From Bradyrhizobium sp. WSM1417 (GTDB taxonomy: Bacteria; Pseudomonadota; Alphaproteobacteria; Rhizobiales; Xanthobacteraceae): DNA of 64,000 nucleotides. The stretch is from assembly GCF_000515415.1 (NCBI RefSeq), contig NZ_KI911783.1, positions 6,125,831 through 6,189,830 on the forward strand, written 5' to 3'. Of the stretch, positions 9,046 through 17,233 are shown one piece after another. How positions within the stretch are numbered: position 1 is the stretch's first letter; each line of letters starts with the position of its first letter. Both the position numbers and the translations under genes were made by a program. The notes under the pieces were generated by a model. The model did no database searches and was not told where the DNA came from. It was given only the letters and a program-made list of their open reading frames with translations.

Positions 9046-9324
9046 TTACATCACACCACGGCCCCACGGCTGCGACGCGCGATCTCTCAGGGCATCGATA
9101 GCCCGTTCCGGCGTGAAGTAGTCGATCTCGCCGCGCGTCAGGCCGATATCCATCAACTCCCGGTCACTCAGGTCCCGCAAGGCGATTTGTGGGCCCTGCC
9201 GCCCGCGCCAGTCCTGGAGCGCACGCCAGTATCGCGCGAGCAAGCCTAGGATGCTGCGCGTCGATGCAAGTTCGAGGGGGAGCCCCTCGGCCTCGGATGT
9301 GATGTTCGTCTGTTGGGGTGGCAT
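9046..9324 (-). CDS. DUF1127 domain protein
   Basis: A 92-residue protein with a C-terminal DUF1127 (YjiS-like) domain: RYWRALQDWRGRQ, then LRDLSDRELMDIGLTRGEIDYF. In other alphaproteobacteria small DUF1127 proteins act in RNA turnover, stress adaptation and phosphate/carbon control, and some are encoded with small RNAs (CcaF1 with CcsR RNAs in Rhodobacter). The start MPPQQTNITSE is backed by an AGGAG site 6-7 bases upstream. A leader ORF plus terminator-like hairpin sits just ahead (9360-9464), suggesting regulated read-through. Confidence 0.85.
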   Translation of the reverse strand: MPPQQTNITSEAEGLPLELASTRSILGLLARYWRALQDWRGRQGPQIALRDLSDRELMDIGLTRGEIDYFTPERAIDALRDRASQPWGRGVM

Positions 9325-9359
9325 CGCATGCTCCTGCTGTTGTGCCGGCAGGGAGCGTG

Positions 9360-9396
9360 GCCAAACAAAAGGCCCCGTCCGATGCCGGCGGGGCCT
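9360..9396 (-). terminator. Terminator or attenuator hairpin ahead of the DUF1127 gene
   Basis: On the minus strand the arms aggcccc and ggggcct (9390-9396 and 9370-9376) enclose a 13-base GC-rich loop and are followed by ttttgttt. The hairpin ends about 40 bases before the DUF1127 start and begins about 26 bases after a 13-codon leader ORF, a layout used by attenuators and also by small RNAs ending in an intrinsic terminator. Confidence 0.7.
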
Positions 9397-9422
9397 GGTG
9401 GAAAAGATGTCGTCGTCGAATT

Positions 9423-9464
9423 CTAGCGCGCGACTCCTTCCACGGCCCAGCCGAAGCGGGTCAT
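9423..9464 (-). CDS. Possible 13-residue leader peptide
   Basis: ATG-initiated minus-strand frame encoding MTRFGWAVEGVAR and a TAG stop, directly ahead of the hairpin at 9360-9396. It has no convincing Shine-Dalgarno and only one Trp and one Phe, so it is not a classical amino-acid-run leader. The spacing to the hairpin is what makes it worth recording; chance occurrence is quite possible. Confidence 0.3.
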   Translation of the reverse strand: MTRFGWAVEGVAR

Positions 9465-9623
9465 GTGAATGCAGTTGAGTTTGCGCACTGATTTGATCAT
9501 AGGCTGCGATTACCACAGCAATCGCGCAAAATCAAGAGATGTGTGGAGGTTCGCTGCATCCTGGAGGCGAGTCCTCACCCGAGGGTGCCGGGCGCCGAAG
9601 CCGACGACGCCCGTCAACGCCCT

Positions 9624-10040
9624 TCACGCCTTCGTCTGCTTCGCTTCCACGTATCGTGCGAAGTTGTCGAGGATGGCCTGCCAACCGCCTTGCTGCTGCT
9701 CGACCGAGTGCGTCGATTCGCCATCGAAGACAACGCGAACGAGAACGCCGTTGGGGCCGGGCACAAACTCGACTTCGGCTTTTCGCTCGCCGAACGCGTA
9801 TTCGATCCGCTTGTGCTCGAGGATTTTCGTGTAGGTACCGGCGAAGTCAAAACCCATGCTGCCGTCCTTGGCCTCCATGCGAGACGAGAAGACACCGCCT
9901 TCTCGCAGATCGACGGTGGCCTTGGTCGTATGCCAGTCGTCGGACGCGGCGTTCCACTTCATGATGTCGGCCGGCGTCGTATAAGCGCGCCAGACCTGAT
10001 CGATGGGGGCTGCGACGTTGGTTTCGACGGTGATCCTCAT
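9624..10040 (-). CDS. SRPBCC (AHSA1-type START-like) protein
   Basis: A 138-residue single-domain protein of the AHSA1/SRPBCC superfamily, starting MRITVETNVAAPIDQVWRAY with the usual T-x-x-D-I-M-K-W element after it and GGWQAILDNFARYVE as the long C-terminal helix that lines a hydrophobic ligand pocket. Members bind small hydrophobic ligands or assist other proteins; no specific role can be assigned. It lies 162 bases downstream of murJ on the same strand. Confidence 0.88.
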   Translation of the reverse strand: MRITVETNVAAPIDQVWRAYTTPADIMKWNAASDDWHTTKATVDLREGGVFSSRMEAKDGSMGFDFAGTYTKILEHKRIEYAFGERKAEVEFVPGPNGVLVRVVFDGESTHSVEQQQGGWQAILDNFARYVEAKQTKA

Positions 10041-10202
10041 AAACAGTGCTCCTGGTTCGATTTTTGCCGGTTCGAGGTGACGGCATCACGTCAATTGTGC
10101 GGGGTCCATCCGCCGCACTTCCGAGATGTGTCCATCCAAGGACGATCGAGACTGGTCCGTGCCGACAAGGTCGAGCCGTCAATGCGTTGAAATATGAAAA
10201 AG

Positions 10203-11729
10203 TTAACCCCGCACCAGCGAGACCAGCCAGCGGCGGCCGAACAGCGCAAGGATGGCGAGCGCATAGACGATCGTGCCCCCGACGGCCAGCAGAAGCAGCG
10301 TCAATTCGTCCCGGAAGTGCATCGACCCCAACCAAGGACCGCCAAAGCGCGCGATCAGCCAGAAGGCGGCGGCCAGGATGATCCCGGTCAGCAGGAATTT
10401 GGCGAGCGACAATAGCCACGCGCGGTCCGGCACGAGAAAGCCTCGCCGCACCGCGAAGAACAGCACCAGCAGCAGGTTGGTCCAGACGCCGACGGCGGTT
10501 GCCAGTGCAAGCCCGATTTGGGCCAGCGATCCCATCAAGGCAATTTTCAAGGCGACGTTGACCGCGATGCCGGTCAGCGACGCCCGCACCGGTGTCGCCG
10601 TGTCCTTGCGCGCATAGAAGGTCGCGACGGCGCTACGGATCAGCACGAACGGGATCAGACCGATGGCATAGGCCGCGAGCGTGGCGCCGGCGGCGGCGGC
10701 ATCGGCTTTCGAGAACGCACCGCGGGCGAACAGCGCGCGCATGATCGCGTCGGGCACGGTGAGGAAGGCGGCGACGAACGGCACCGAGAACAGCAGCGTG
10801 AAATCGAAGGCGCGGCGCTGCGCCTTCATCGCGCCGTCATGGTCGTTGGCCGTGATCCGCCGCGACATCTCCGGCAGCAGCACCGTGCCGATGGCAATGC
10901 CGATTACCCCGATCGGGAGCTGGTTGAGACGGTCGGCATAATACAGCGCCGACAGAGCGCCCGCCGGCAGGAAAGTCGCGATGATGGTGTCGGCAAACAG
11001 CGCGAGCTGCGTGCCCATCGAGCCCAGCGTCGCCGGCCCGAGCGCCCTGAAGAATGCGCGGACGTCTTCGTCGAGCTTGAGCGGCGCAAAGCGCGGCAGC
11101 CCGCCATGGCGGGCGAGATCGCCGGCGAGCAGGACATATTGCAGGAAGCCGGAGATTAGGACGCCCCAGGCGGCGGCGTGGCCCGCGCTGGGAAACCAGG
11201 CGGCGAGCGCCAGCGTCATCATCATCGAGATGTTGAGGAAGATCGACGCCGCCGCAGCGCTGGCGAAGCGCTGCATCACGTTGAGCATGCCACCATAGAG
11301 CGTCACCAGCGTGATCAGCAGCAGATAGGGAAAGGTGATCCGGGTCAGCTCGATCGCGAGCTTTCGCTGTTCGGCGTCCTCGGAAAAGCCCGGCGCCAGA
11401 AGGCTCATGGCCTGCGGCATGAACAGCCAGGCGACGATCAGCAACACCACCTGCGAGGCCAGCAGCAGCGTGAAGATGCGGTCGGCGAACAATCTTGCCG
11501 CCCCCTCCCCGCGCTCGCCATGGACGTGCGCGTAAGCCGGCACCCAGGCGGCATTGAAGGCGCCCTCGGCGAAGATGGCACGGAAATGGTTGGGCAGCCG
11601 CAGCGCCACGAAAAAGGCGTCGGCCACGGGGCCGGCGCCGAGAATCGCCGCGAGCATGATGTCGCGGGCAAATCCCGTCAGCCGCGAAAGCAGCGTGTAA
11701 CCACCAACCGTGAAGATACGTCCGAGCAT
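10203..11729 (-). CDS. murJ: Lipid II flippase MurJ
   Basis: A 508-residue polytopic membrane protein of the MOP superfamily with about 14 transmembrane segments; it flips the peptidoglycan precursor lipid II across the inner membrane. The N-terminus (TLLSRLTGFARDIMLAAILG) and the segment FRAIFAEGAFNAAWVPAY are highly characteristic of MurJ, including the conserved N-terminal arginine of SRLTGFARD. Length is normal. The gene stands alone, with palindromic repeats in its upstream region, which it shares with the aminotransferase gene's downstream side. Confidence 0.95.
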   Translation of the reverse strand: MLGRIFTVGGYTLLSRLTGFARDIMLAAILGAGPVADAFFVALRLPNHFRAIFAEGAFNAAWVPAYAHVHGERGEGAARLFADRIFTLLLASQVVLLIVAWLFMPQAMSLLAPGFSEDAEQRKLAIELTRITFPYLLLITLVTLYGGMLNVMQRFASAAAASIFLNISMMMTLALAAWFPSAGHAAAWGVLISGFLQYVLLAGDLARHGGLPRFAPLKLDEDVRAFFRALGPATLGSMGTQLALFADTIIATFLPAGALSALYYADRLNQLPIGVIGIAIGTVLLPEMSRRITANDHDGAMKAQRRAFDFTLLFSVPFVAAFLTVPDAIMRALFARGAFSKADAAAAGATLAAYAIGLIPFVLIRSAVATFYARKDTATPVRASLTGIAVNVALKIALMGSLAQIGLALATAVGVWTNLLLVLFFAVRRGFLVPDRAWLLSLAKFLLTGIILAAAFWLIARFGGPWLGSMHFRDELTLLLLAVGGTIVYALAILALFGRRWLVSLVRG

Positions 11730-11787
11730 GCGTCTGTTTTAGAGCATGGCGAGATTAGGTCTAGGTGCAAGCTGCGGCGCAGGTGCG

Positions 11788-11909
11788 CTCCCTCCGCCGC
11801 CTGCGGGGGAGGGCTGGGGAGAGGGTGTTTCCACAAGCGATCTCCCAGAGGAGAGAGCCCTCACCCGGATCGCTGGCGCGATCCGACCTCTCCCGCAAGC
11901 GGGAGAGGT
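11788..11909. repeat. Composite palindromic intergenic repeat (ccctctccc...gggagaggg family)
   Basis: Two hairpin-forming blocks: a GC-rich one near 11788-11828 (ctccctccgccgcctgcggg ... gagggtg) and a perfect 10-bp stem with a caag loop at 11886-11909 (acctctcccg / cgggagaggt), with ccctcacccgg between them. The same elements recur at 59348-59492. It fills most of the gap between murJ and the aminotransferase gene; I see no gene there. Confidence 0.75.
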
Positions 11910-11932
11910 TAAGCCAGCCAGCAGCAGCGAGA

Positions 11933-13084
11933 TCAGCCCGCGATCGCGCCGCGCACGGCCGCGATGATTCGCTCCTGATCGGCTTCGGTCAGGTAGGCGT
12001 GCATCGGCAGGCTGATGACGTCCTGCGACAGGCTCTCGCAGCCCGGCAGGCCGCCCTCGGCCACCGGGTACTGCTTGTAGGCCGTCTGCTGATGCATCGA
12101 CTTGCCGTAATAGATCGCCGTCGGCACGCCCTGGGCCTTCAGCGCGGCGGCAAAGCCGTCGCGGTCGGTGCCCTCAGGAAGGCGGATCGTGTACTGGGCC
12201 CAGACCGAGGTGTTGCCGGGAGCAACGCGCGGCACGGTGACCACATTGCTGAGTCCTCGTGCGTAGCGCTCTGCGACCTTGTTGCGGGCGGCGATCTCGT
12301 CGTCGAAGATCTTCAGCTTCTCGATCAGGATCGCGGCCTGCATGGTGTCAAGCCGGCCGGTCAGGCCGAGGCGGACGTTGTCGTATTTGTCGACGCCCTG
12401 CCCGTGCACGCGGATGCTGCGCAGCGTCGCCGCGAGCTCGTCGTCATCGGTGAAGATCGCGCCGCCGTCCCCGAAGCAGCCGAGCGGTTTTGCGGGGAAG
12501 AAGCTGGTCGCGGTGGCGAGCGCCAGGGTGCCGAGCTTGCGGCCCTTGTAGCTAGCGCCAAAGCCTTGCGCTGCGTCGTCGAGCACGAACAGGCCTTCGG
12601 CCTTGGCGATTTCGGCGATGGCGTCATGATCGGCAGGCTGGCCGAACAAATCGACCGGAATGACCGCGACCGGCTTGAGGCCGGCCTTGCGGGCGGTCGC
12701 GATGCCGCGCTTGAGCGATTCCGGGCTCATGTTGAAGGTGGCTTCGTCGACGTCGACATATACAGGCGTCGCGCCGGTCCGCGCCACCGGCGAAGCGGTC
12801 GCGATGAAGGTGAAGGACGGACACAGCACGGCGTCGCCCGGCCCGACATTCTTCGCCATCATCACCATCAGGATCGCGTCGGTGCCGCTGGCGCAGCCGA
12901 TGACGTGCTTGGCGCCGCAATAGGCCGCAAGCTGTTTCTCGAGCTCGGCGACTTCAGGGCCGTTGACGAACTGACAATGGTCGAGAACGCGCTTCACGGC
13001 TGAATCGAGCGAGTCGCCGAGCCGGCGGCGCTGCGACGCGACGTCGATGAAGGGAATGGGTTCGGAACGCAGATGCTGGTTCAT
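11933..13084 (-). CDS. DegT/DnrJ/EryC1/StrS sugar aminotransferase
   Basis: A 383-residue PLP-dependent enzyme that aminates a nucleotide-linked keto-sugar. Motifs: GCASGTDAILM (63-73), the aspartate pair in VLDDAAQ (D169/D170) and the PLP lysine K199 in TSFFPAKPLG, followed by FGDGGAIFTDD. The SFFPAKPLG form is typical of WbpE/WlbC enzymes that make 3-amino sugars from UDP-3-keto-GlcNAc acids. The upstream gene on the same strand is a Gfo/Idh oxidoreductase, the enzyme that would make that keto sugar, which supports the pairing. Start MNQHLRSEPIPF is preferred; ATG at 13120 would add 12 residues. Confidence 0.88.
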   Translation of the reverse strand: MNQHLRSEPIPFIDVASQRRRLGDSLDSAVKRVLDHCQFVNGPEVAELEKQLAAYCGAKHVIGCASGTDAILMVMMAKNVGPGDAVLCPSFTFIATASPVARTGATPVYVDVDEATFNMSPESLKRGIATARKAGLKPVAVIPVDLFGQPADHDAIAEIAKAEGLFVLDDAAQGFGASYKGRKLGTLALATATSFFPAKPLGCFGDGGAIFTDDDELAATLRSIRVHGQGVDKYDNVRLGLTGRLDTMQAAILIEKLKIFDDEIAARNKVAERYARGLSNVVTVPRVAPGNTSVWAQYTIRLPEGTDRDGFAAALKAQGVPTAIYYGKSMHQQTAYKQYPVAEGGLPGCESLSQDVISLPMHAYLTEADQERIIAAVRGAIAG

Positions 13085-13130
13085 GGCCGGGTTCTTGGCG
13101 CCTTCTTGAGTGGTCGGCATGGATGAGGAA

Positions 13131-14135
13131 TCAGCCGGCGACGCGCCGCGGACCCTTGCGGGCCGACGACGTGGCGGCCGGCCGCGACGGCGTTTCCAGG
13201 CACTGCGTGGCGATCTCGAGGCTGGCGACGCCTTCGTCACCGGTGACCGCCGGCGTCTCGCCGTTGCGCACGGCCTTGAGGAACGCGATCAGCTCGGCGC
13301 GGAGCGGCTCGTCATGGCCGACCGGCAGATGCCGCATCGAATAGCTGCCGTCAGGCTTGAAGCCGAAACATTCGGTGACCTGGCGCGTCAGGAGATCGCC
13401 CATCACGTATTTGCCGCGAGTCGCAACCGTGACGCTGCGTGCCTTGAACGGCGTCAGCCAGTTGGTGTTGATGTGCGCGAGCACGCCGTTGGCGGTGCGG
13501 AACTGCAACAGCGCGATGTCCTCGCGCTCGGCGACCGCACTCGACAATTGCGGCTGCACCTCGACGATGTCGGACTCGGTGAACCAGCGGATCAGATCGA
13601 TGTCGTGCACGGCAAGATCGATGACGACGCCGACATTGGACATGCGCGGCGGGAACGGGCCGACGCGCGTGATCGCGATCGACAGAATATCCTCGCCCGC
13701 GATCGCCTGCTTGACGGCGGCCACAGCCGGATTGAAGCGCTCGACATGGCCGACCATCAGCGTCACGCCGGCCTTTTGCGCAGCCGTGACGATCTCGCGG
13801 CCTTCCGCGACCGTGGACGCAATCGGCTTCTCGACCATCACGTGGATGTTCTTGGCGATGCAGGCGAGCGAGACCTCGTGATGCAGATGGGTCGGCGCCG
13901 CGATGGTGACGGCATCGACGCCTTCGGCCAGCAGCTGGTCGAGCGTCTCGAAGCTCGCGCAATTGGCAAGCTCCATCGCCCGGGTGCGATGTGCCGGCGA
14001 AGGATCGACGACGCCGACGAGGTTGACGCCGGGAAGACCGCTAAGCACGCGCGCGTGGTTGCTGCCCATCACGCCGGCGCCAATGACGCCGACGCGCAAG
14101 CCGGCCTTTGCCGGTGCAGATCCTGTGGAACTCAT
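13131..14135 (-). CDS. Gfo/Idh/MocA family sugar-nucleotide oxidoreductase
   Basis: A 334-residue NAD-dependent oxidoreductase. The Rossmann motif is GVIGAGVMGSNHARV (16-30) and the family EKP motif is at 102-104 (VMVEKPIA), whose lysine is catalytic. The GGVVIDLAVHDIDLI-like stretch (NVGVVIDLAVHDIDL) matches WlbA/WbpB, which oxidise UDP-GlcNAc-uronate at C3. With the DegT aminotransferase 46 bases downstream it forms a plausible 3-amino-sugar module for O-antigen or capsule (inference). The short C-terminal tail RKGPRRVAG is not conserved in type. Confidence 0.88.
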   Translation of the reverse strand: MSSTGSAPAKAGLRVGVIGAGVMGSNHARVLSGLPGVNLVGVVDPSPAHRTRAMELANCASFETLDQLLAEGVDAVTIAAPTHLHHEVSLACIAKNIHVMVEKPIASTVAEGREIVTAAQKAGVTLMVGHVERFNPAVAAVKQAIAGEDILSIAITRVGPFPPRMSNVGVVIDLAVHDIDLIRWFTESDIVEVQPQLSSAVAEREDIALLQFRTANGVLAHINTNWLTPFKARSVTVATRGKYVMGDLLTRQVTECFGFKPDGSYSMRHLPVGHDEPLRAELIAFLKAVRNGETPAVTGDEGVASLEIATQCLETPSRPAATSSARKGPRRVAG

Positions 14136-14318
14136 TTGAGCAAACCCCGATTCAACGCAAATCCCCGGGGCGCTTCTAGCACGGGCGCCACATTTGTGGC
14201 GAATGCGGAGCTAGCGGTCCGGACACGATTTGATTCAAACAGTTACACGTTCCCGGGCCTTAAGCCTCTGAAAGAGACCGCTCTTTTGGTCCGGGTCGCG
14301 TGATTCGGAGTGTGCTGG

Positions 14319-15737
14319 TTACGACCTTTGATAGTCGTCTTCAATCCGGATGATGTCGTCTTCCCCGAGATAGCTTCCGGTCTGGACCTCGATCAGCTCC
14401 AGCATGATTTTACCGGGGTTCTCCATCCGGTGCACCGCGCCCATCGGGATGTAGATGGACTCGTTCTCGTGCACGCTTTTGACGGTCTCGTTGACGGTGA
14501 CGCGGGCGGTGCCGCGGACCACGATCCAGTGCTCGGCGCGGTGATGGTGCTTCTGCAGCGACAGCCGCCCGCCCGGCTTCACCACGATGCGCTTGACTTG
14601 GTGGCGCTCGCCATTGTCGACCGACTGGTAGCTGCCCCAGGGCCGATGCACCTTGAGGTGCTCCTCGGTGACCTTCGGCGCGACCGCCTTGAGTTTTGTG
14701 ACCAGCCGCTTCAGCCCGTTGGCATCCTTCTGGCGCGAGACCAGCACTGCGTCGGCAGTCGCAACCACGACGAGATCGTCGACGCCTTCGAGCGCGACCA
14801 GTGCAGAGTCGGTGGTGACGTTGCAATTGCGGCTATCTTCGAACACGGCGGTGCCGTGCGAAGCATTGCCTTGCGCGTCCTTGTCGGACAATTCCCACAC
14901 CGCGTGCCAGGAGCCGACGTCGGACCAGCCGCACGACACCGGCACGACCGCGGCGCGCGCGGTCTTCTCCATCACCGCATAGTCGATCGAGATTGCCTTG
15001 GCCGCGCCGAACGCCTCGGGCTCCAGCGTCACGAAGCCGAGATCTCGGCCGGCATGGGTCACGGCGCTTGATATCGCCTCCACGCTCGCCGCATCGACCT
15101 TGCGGTATTCGTCGAGCAACACAGTGGCCGGGAACATGAAGTTGCCGCTGTTCCAGAGATAGCCGGAATTGACATAGTCGGCGGCCTTCACCGCATCCGG
15201 CTTCTCGACGAAGCGCGCGACCGCGTGCACCTCGCCGGAGATGACCTCGCCCGGGCTGATATAGCCGTATTCGGTCGCCGGCCGCTCCGGCTTGACGCCG
15301 AAGGTGACGATGCGCCCGGCGCTCGCGGCGGTGAGGCCCTGGCGGCACGCCGCGACGAAGGCGGCGTTGTCCTGCACCACGTGGTCGGCGGCGAGCGCGA
15401 GCACGATCGCCTCACTCGCGCGGTTCTGCGCGAACACCGCGCCGGCGGCGATCGCCGGGCCGGAATCGCGCCGCATCGGCTCGAGGATCACGTCTGCCTC
15501 AATGCCGATTTCCGCGAGCTGCTCCAGCACCATGAAGCGATAGGATGCATTGGTGATGACGATCGGGCGATCGAACAGCGAGGCCTCCGAGACGCGCAAC
15601 AGCGTGTCCTGAAAGGTCGAGCGGGTGCCGAACAGCGGCAGGAACTGCTTGGGGCGCACCTCGCGCGAAGCCGGCCACAGCCGCGTTCCGGCACCGCCGC
15701 ACATGATCAGGGGGATGATGCGTTTGTCCATCGTCAT
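14319..15737 (-). CDS. manC: Mannose-1-phosphate guanylyltransferase / mannose-6-phosphate isomerase
   Basis: A 472-residue bifunctional type II enzyme giving GDP-mannose. The nucleotidyltransferase motif GGAGTRLWPASREVRPKQF begins at residue 14, and the C-terminal third is a cupin isomerase domain with the metal-site stretch GGRLSLQKHHHRAEHWIVV. The start MTMDKR is preceded by AAGGTT at proper spacing, and this ribosome site lies inside the last codons of the upstream epimerase relic (its TGA is one base before the ATG). GDP-mannose feeds the mannosyl steps of LPS core and O-antigen here, for example the LpcC-like transferase. Confidence 0.94.
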   Translation of the reverse strand: MTMDKRIIPLIMCGGAGTRLWPASREVRPKQFLPLFGTRSTFQDTLLRVSEASLFDRPIVITNASYRFMVLEQLAEIGIEADVILEPMRRDSGPAIAAGAVFAQNRASEAIVLALAADHVVQDNAAFVAACRQGLTAASAGRIVTFGVKPERPATEYGYISPGEVISGEVHAVARFVEKPDAVKAADYVNSGYLWNSGNFMFPATVLLDEYRKVDAASVEAISSAVTHAGRDLGFVTLEPEAFGAAKAISIDYAVMEKTARAAVVPVSCGWSDVGSWHAVWELSDKDAQGNASHGTAVFEDSRNCNVTTDSALVALEGVDDLVVVATADAVLVSRQKDANGLKRLVTKLKAVAPKVTEEHLKVHRPWGSYQSVDNGERHQVKRIVVKPGGRLSLQKHHHRAEHWIVVRGTARVTVNETVKSVHENESIYIPMGAVHRMENPGKIMLELIEVQTGSYLGEDDIIRIEDDYQRS

Positions 15738-15738
15738 T

Positions 15739-16058
15739 TCAAACCTTGAAGTCGTTCCGATACCAGGTGACAAAATTACGAATTCCGTGCGCGATCGGCG
15801 TTGACGGTGCAAAGCCGGCGCCGCGCATCAGATCCTCGACATCCGCGAACGTTTCCAAAAGGTCTCTCGGCAGCAATTCTTTGATCGCCGTCCGACCCAG
15901 CCCCTGCTCCAGAATCCGACGACTTGCATCAGCTCTTCCGGATGGTGGTTGCCGACATTGTAGACCTTAGACGGCGCATTTGCGGCGGCCGGCTCATCGG
16001 CGGGCACCAAGCCCATGAAATCGGCGGCGCCCGTGACCAAAATCGCCTGATTCCTCAT
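15739..16058 (-). pseudogene. UDP-glucuronate 4-epimerase relic (internal deletion and frameshift)
   Basis: The minus strand starts with MRNQAILVTGAADFMG, a decayed form of the extended-SDR NAD motif TGAAGFIG, then jumps straight to the C-terminal part of the same family (VPADEPAAANAPSKVYNVGN, ELMQVV). A frameshift follows, and in the next frame the normal C-terminus is readable: LGRTAIKELLPRDLLETFAD, then VEDLMRGAGFAPSTPIAHGI and RNFVTWYRNDFKV with a TGA. The middle (about two thirds of a usual 320-340-residue epimerase, including the catalytic YxxxK) is missing. It directly abuts manC, so it was probably once the upstream gene of that operon. Confidence 0.88.
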
Positions 16059-16273
16059 CCTGTTCCCAAGGTCTGCTTCGCCCAATCAGTCGCTCGGTCT
16101 CTCGCCCGCGGCGTCCCTTTAGCCTCCGCATCGACGGGGTCGCAATAGCTCCGCTGCCCTGCATGAGGGCTCTCGATCACCGCTATTGCAAGATCGGCGC
16201 CAAAACCATACCAAAGCGGCCGAATTCGGCGCCTTGCGTCGGGTTGCTCAAAACCCTTGTTCATGCGGACGAA

Positions 16274-17233
16274 ATGCGCCGAATCCTGCTGTCGACGGCC
16301 AAGATCCTGATTTCCGGAGCGCTGCTCTACCTGGCGCTGCGCAAGGTCGATCTTTCCGAACTGTTTTCGCGCTTCACCGTGACCAGCCTGTTCTGGATCG
16401 GCTTGGCGATCGCGATCGCGTTCCTGCAAATCTTCGTCGGCGTGTTGCGCTGGCGCGAGGTCAGCGCCGCATGCGGCGCCCCGCTCGAGCTCGCCCGTGC
16501 CATGCGCTACAACGTGATCGGATCGTTCTTCAACCAGACCCTGCCCTCGGCAATCGGCGGCGATGCGGTCCGGCTGTGGCTCGTCGCGCGCGCCGGCGCC
16601 GGCTGGCGCGCTGCGACCTACTCGATCTTCGTCGATCGCGCGATTGGTTTGATCGCGCTCGCAATCATGATCGTGGCAAGCCTGCCCTGGAGCTACAGCC
16701 TCATCGCCGATCCGCACGGGCGCTCGGCGCTGCTGTTCGTCGACCTCGCGGCGCTCGCGGGTGGTCTCGGCTTCCTGGTCTTCGGCGCGCTGAAATGGCA
16801 CTGGCTGAGAACCTGGTGGGCCACGCATCACATCCACGCCTGTGCCGTGATCGCCAACCGCGTGATCTTCAGCCGCTCGCGCGGACCGGCCGTCGTGATC
16901 CTGTCGCTCGCCGTGCATGTGCTGGCCGTCGTGGTCGCCTGGTGCGTCGTGCTGTCGATCGCGGCGCCGGTCGGCTTCAGCGACGTCTTTATGCTCGTGC
17001 CGCCGGTGATGCTGATCACGATGATGCCGATCTCGATCGCCGGCTGGGGCGTGCGTGAAGCCACCATGAGCCTCGCGTTCGGCTTCGCGGGGCTGGCCGC
17101 CAACGAGGGGGTCAACGTCTCGCTGCTGTTCGGCGCCGTGTACTTCATCGTCGGCGCGATTGGCGGCCTGGTCTGGATCCTCAGCGCGGAGAAAGCCGCG
17201 CAGGGATCGGCGCCGCTCGGGGTGCCGGAGTGA
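16274..17233 (+). CDS. Lysylphosphatidylglycerol synthase TM region / UPF0104 family membrane protein
   Basis: A 319-residue integral membrane protein with about eight hydrophobic segments, matching the flippase-like DUF2156-less YbhN/UPF0104 family (also called LPG_synthase_TM). Family features: NVIGSFFNQTLPSAIGGDAVRLW near residues 75-95 and PISIAGWGVREATMS near 255. Substrate unknown; members adjacent to glycan genes are suspected lipid-linked glycan handlers. The stop overlaps the GTG start of the next gene by 4 bases (GTGA), so the two are translationally coupled. The start MRRILLSTAK was chosen because the 37 residues before it are not hydrophobic or conserved in type. Confidence 0.82.
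   Translation: MRRILLSTAKILISGALLYLALRKVDLSELFSRFTVTSLFWIGLAIAIAFLQIFVGVLRWREVSAACGAPLELARAMRYNVIGSFFNQTLPSAIGGDAVRLWLVARAGAGWRAATYSIFVDRAIGLIALAIMIVASLPWSYSLIADPHGRSALLFVDLAALAGGLGFLVFGALKWHWLRTWWATHHIHACAVIANRVIFSRSRGPAVVILSLAVHVLAVVVAWCVVLSIAAPVGFSDVFMLVPPVMLITMMPISIAGWGVREATMSLAFGFAGLAANEGVNVSLLFGAVYFIVGAIGGLVWILSAEKAAQGSAPLGVPE

Noticed and set aside
14271..14286. Small hairpin after manC as a terminator
   Set aside because: Stem of only 6 bp without a T tract; too weak to call.
15828..16085. 85-codon ORF as a real small protein
   Set aside because: It is the frameshifted reading of the epimerase relic; its N-terminal and middle parts match separated segments of the epimerase family.
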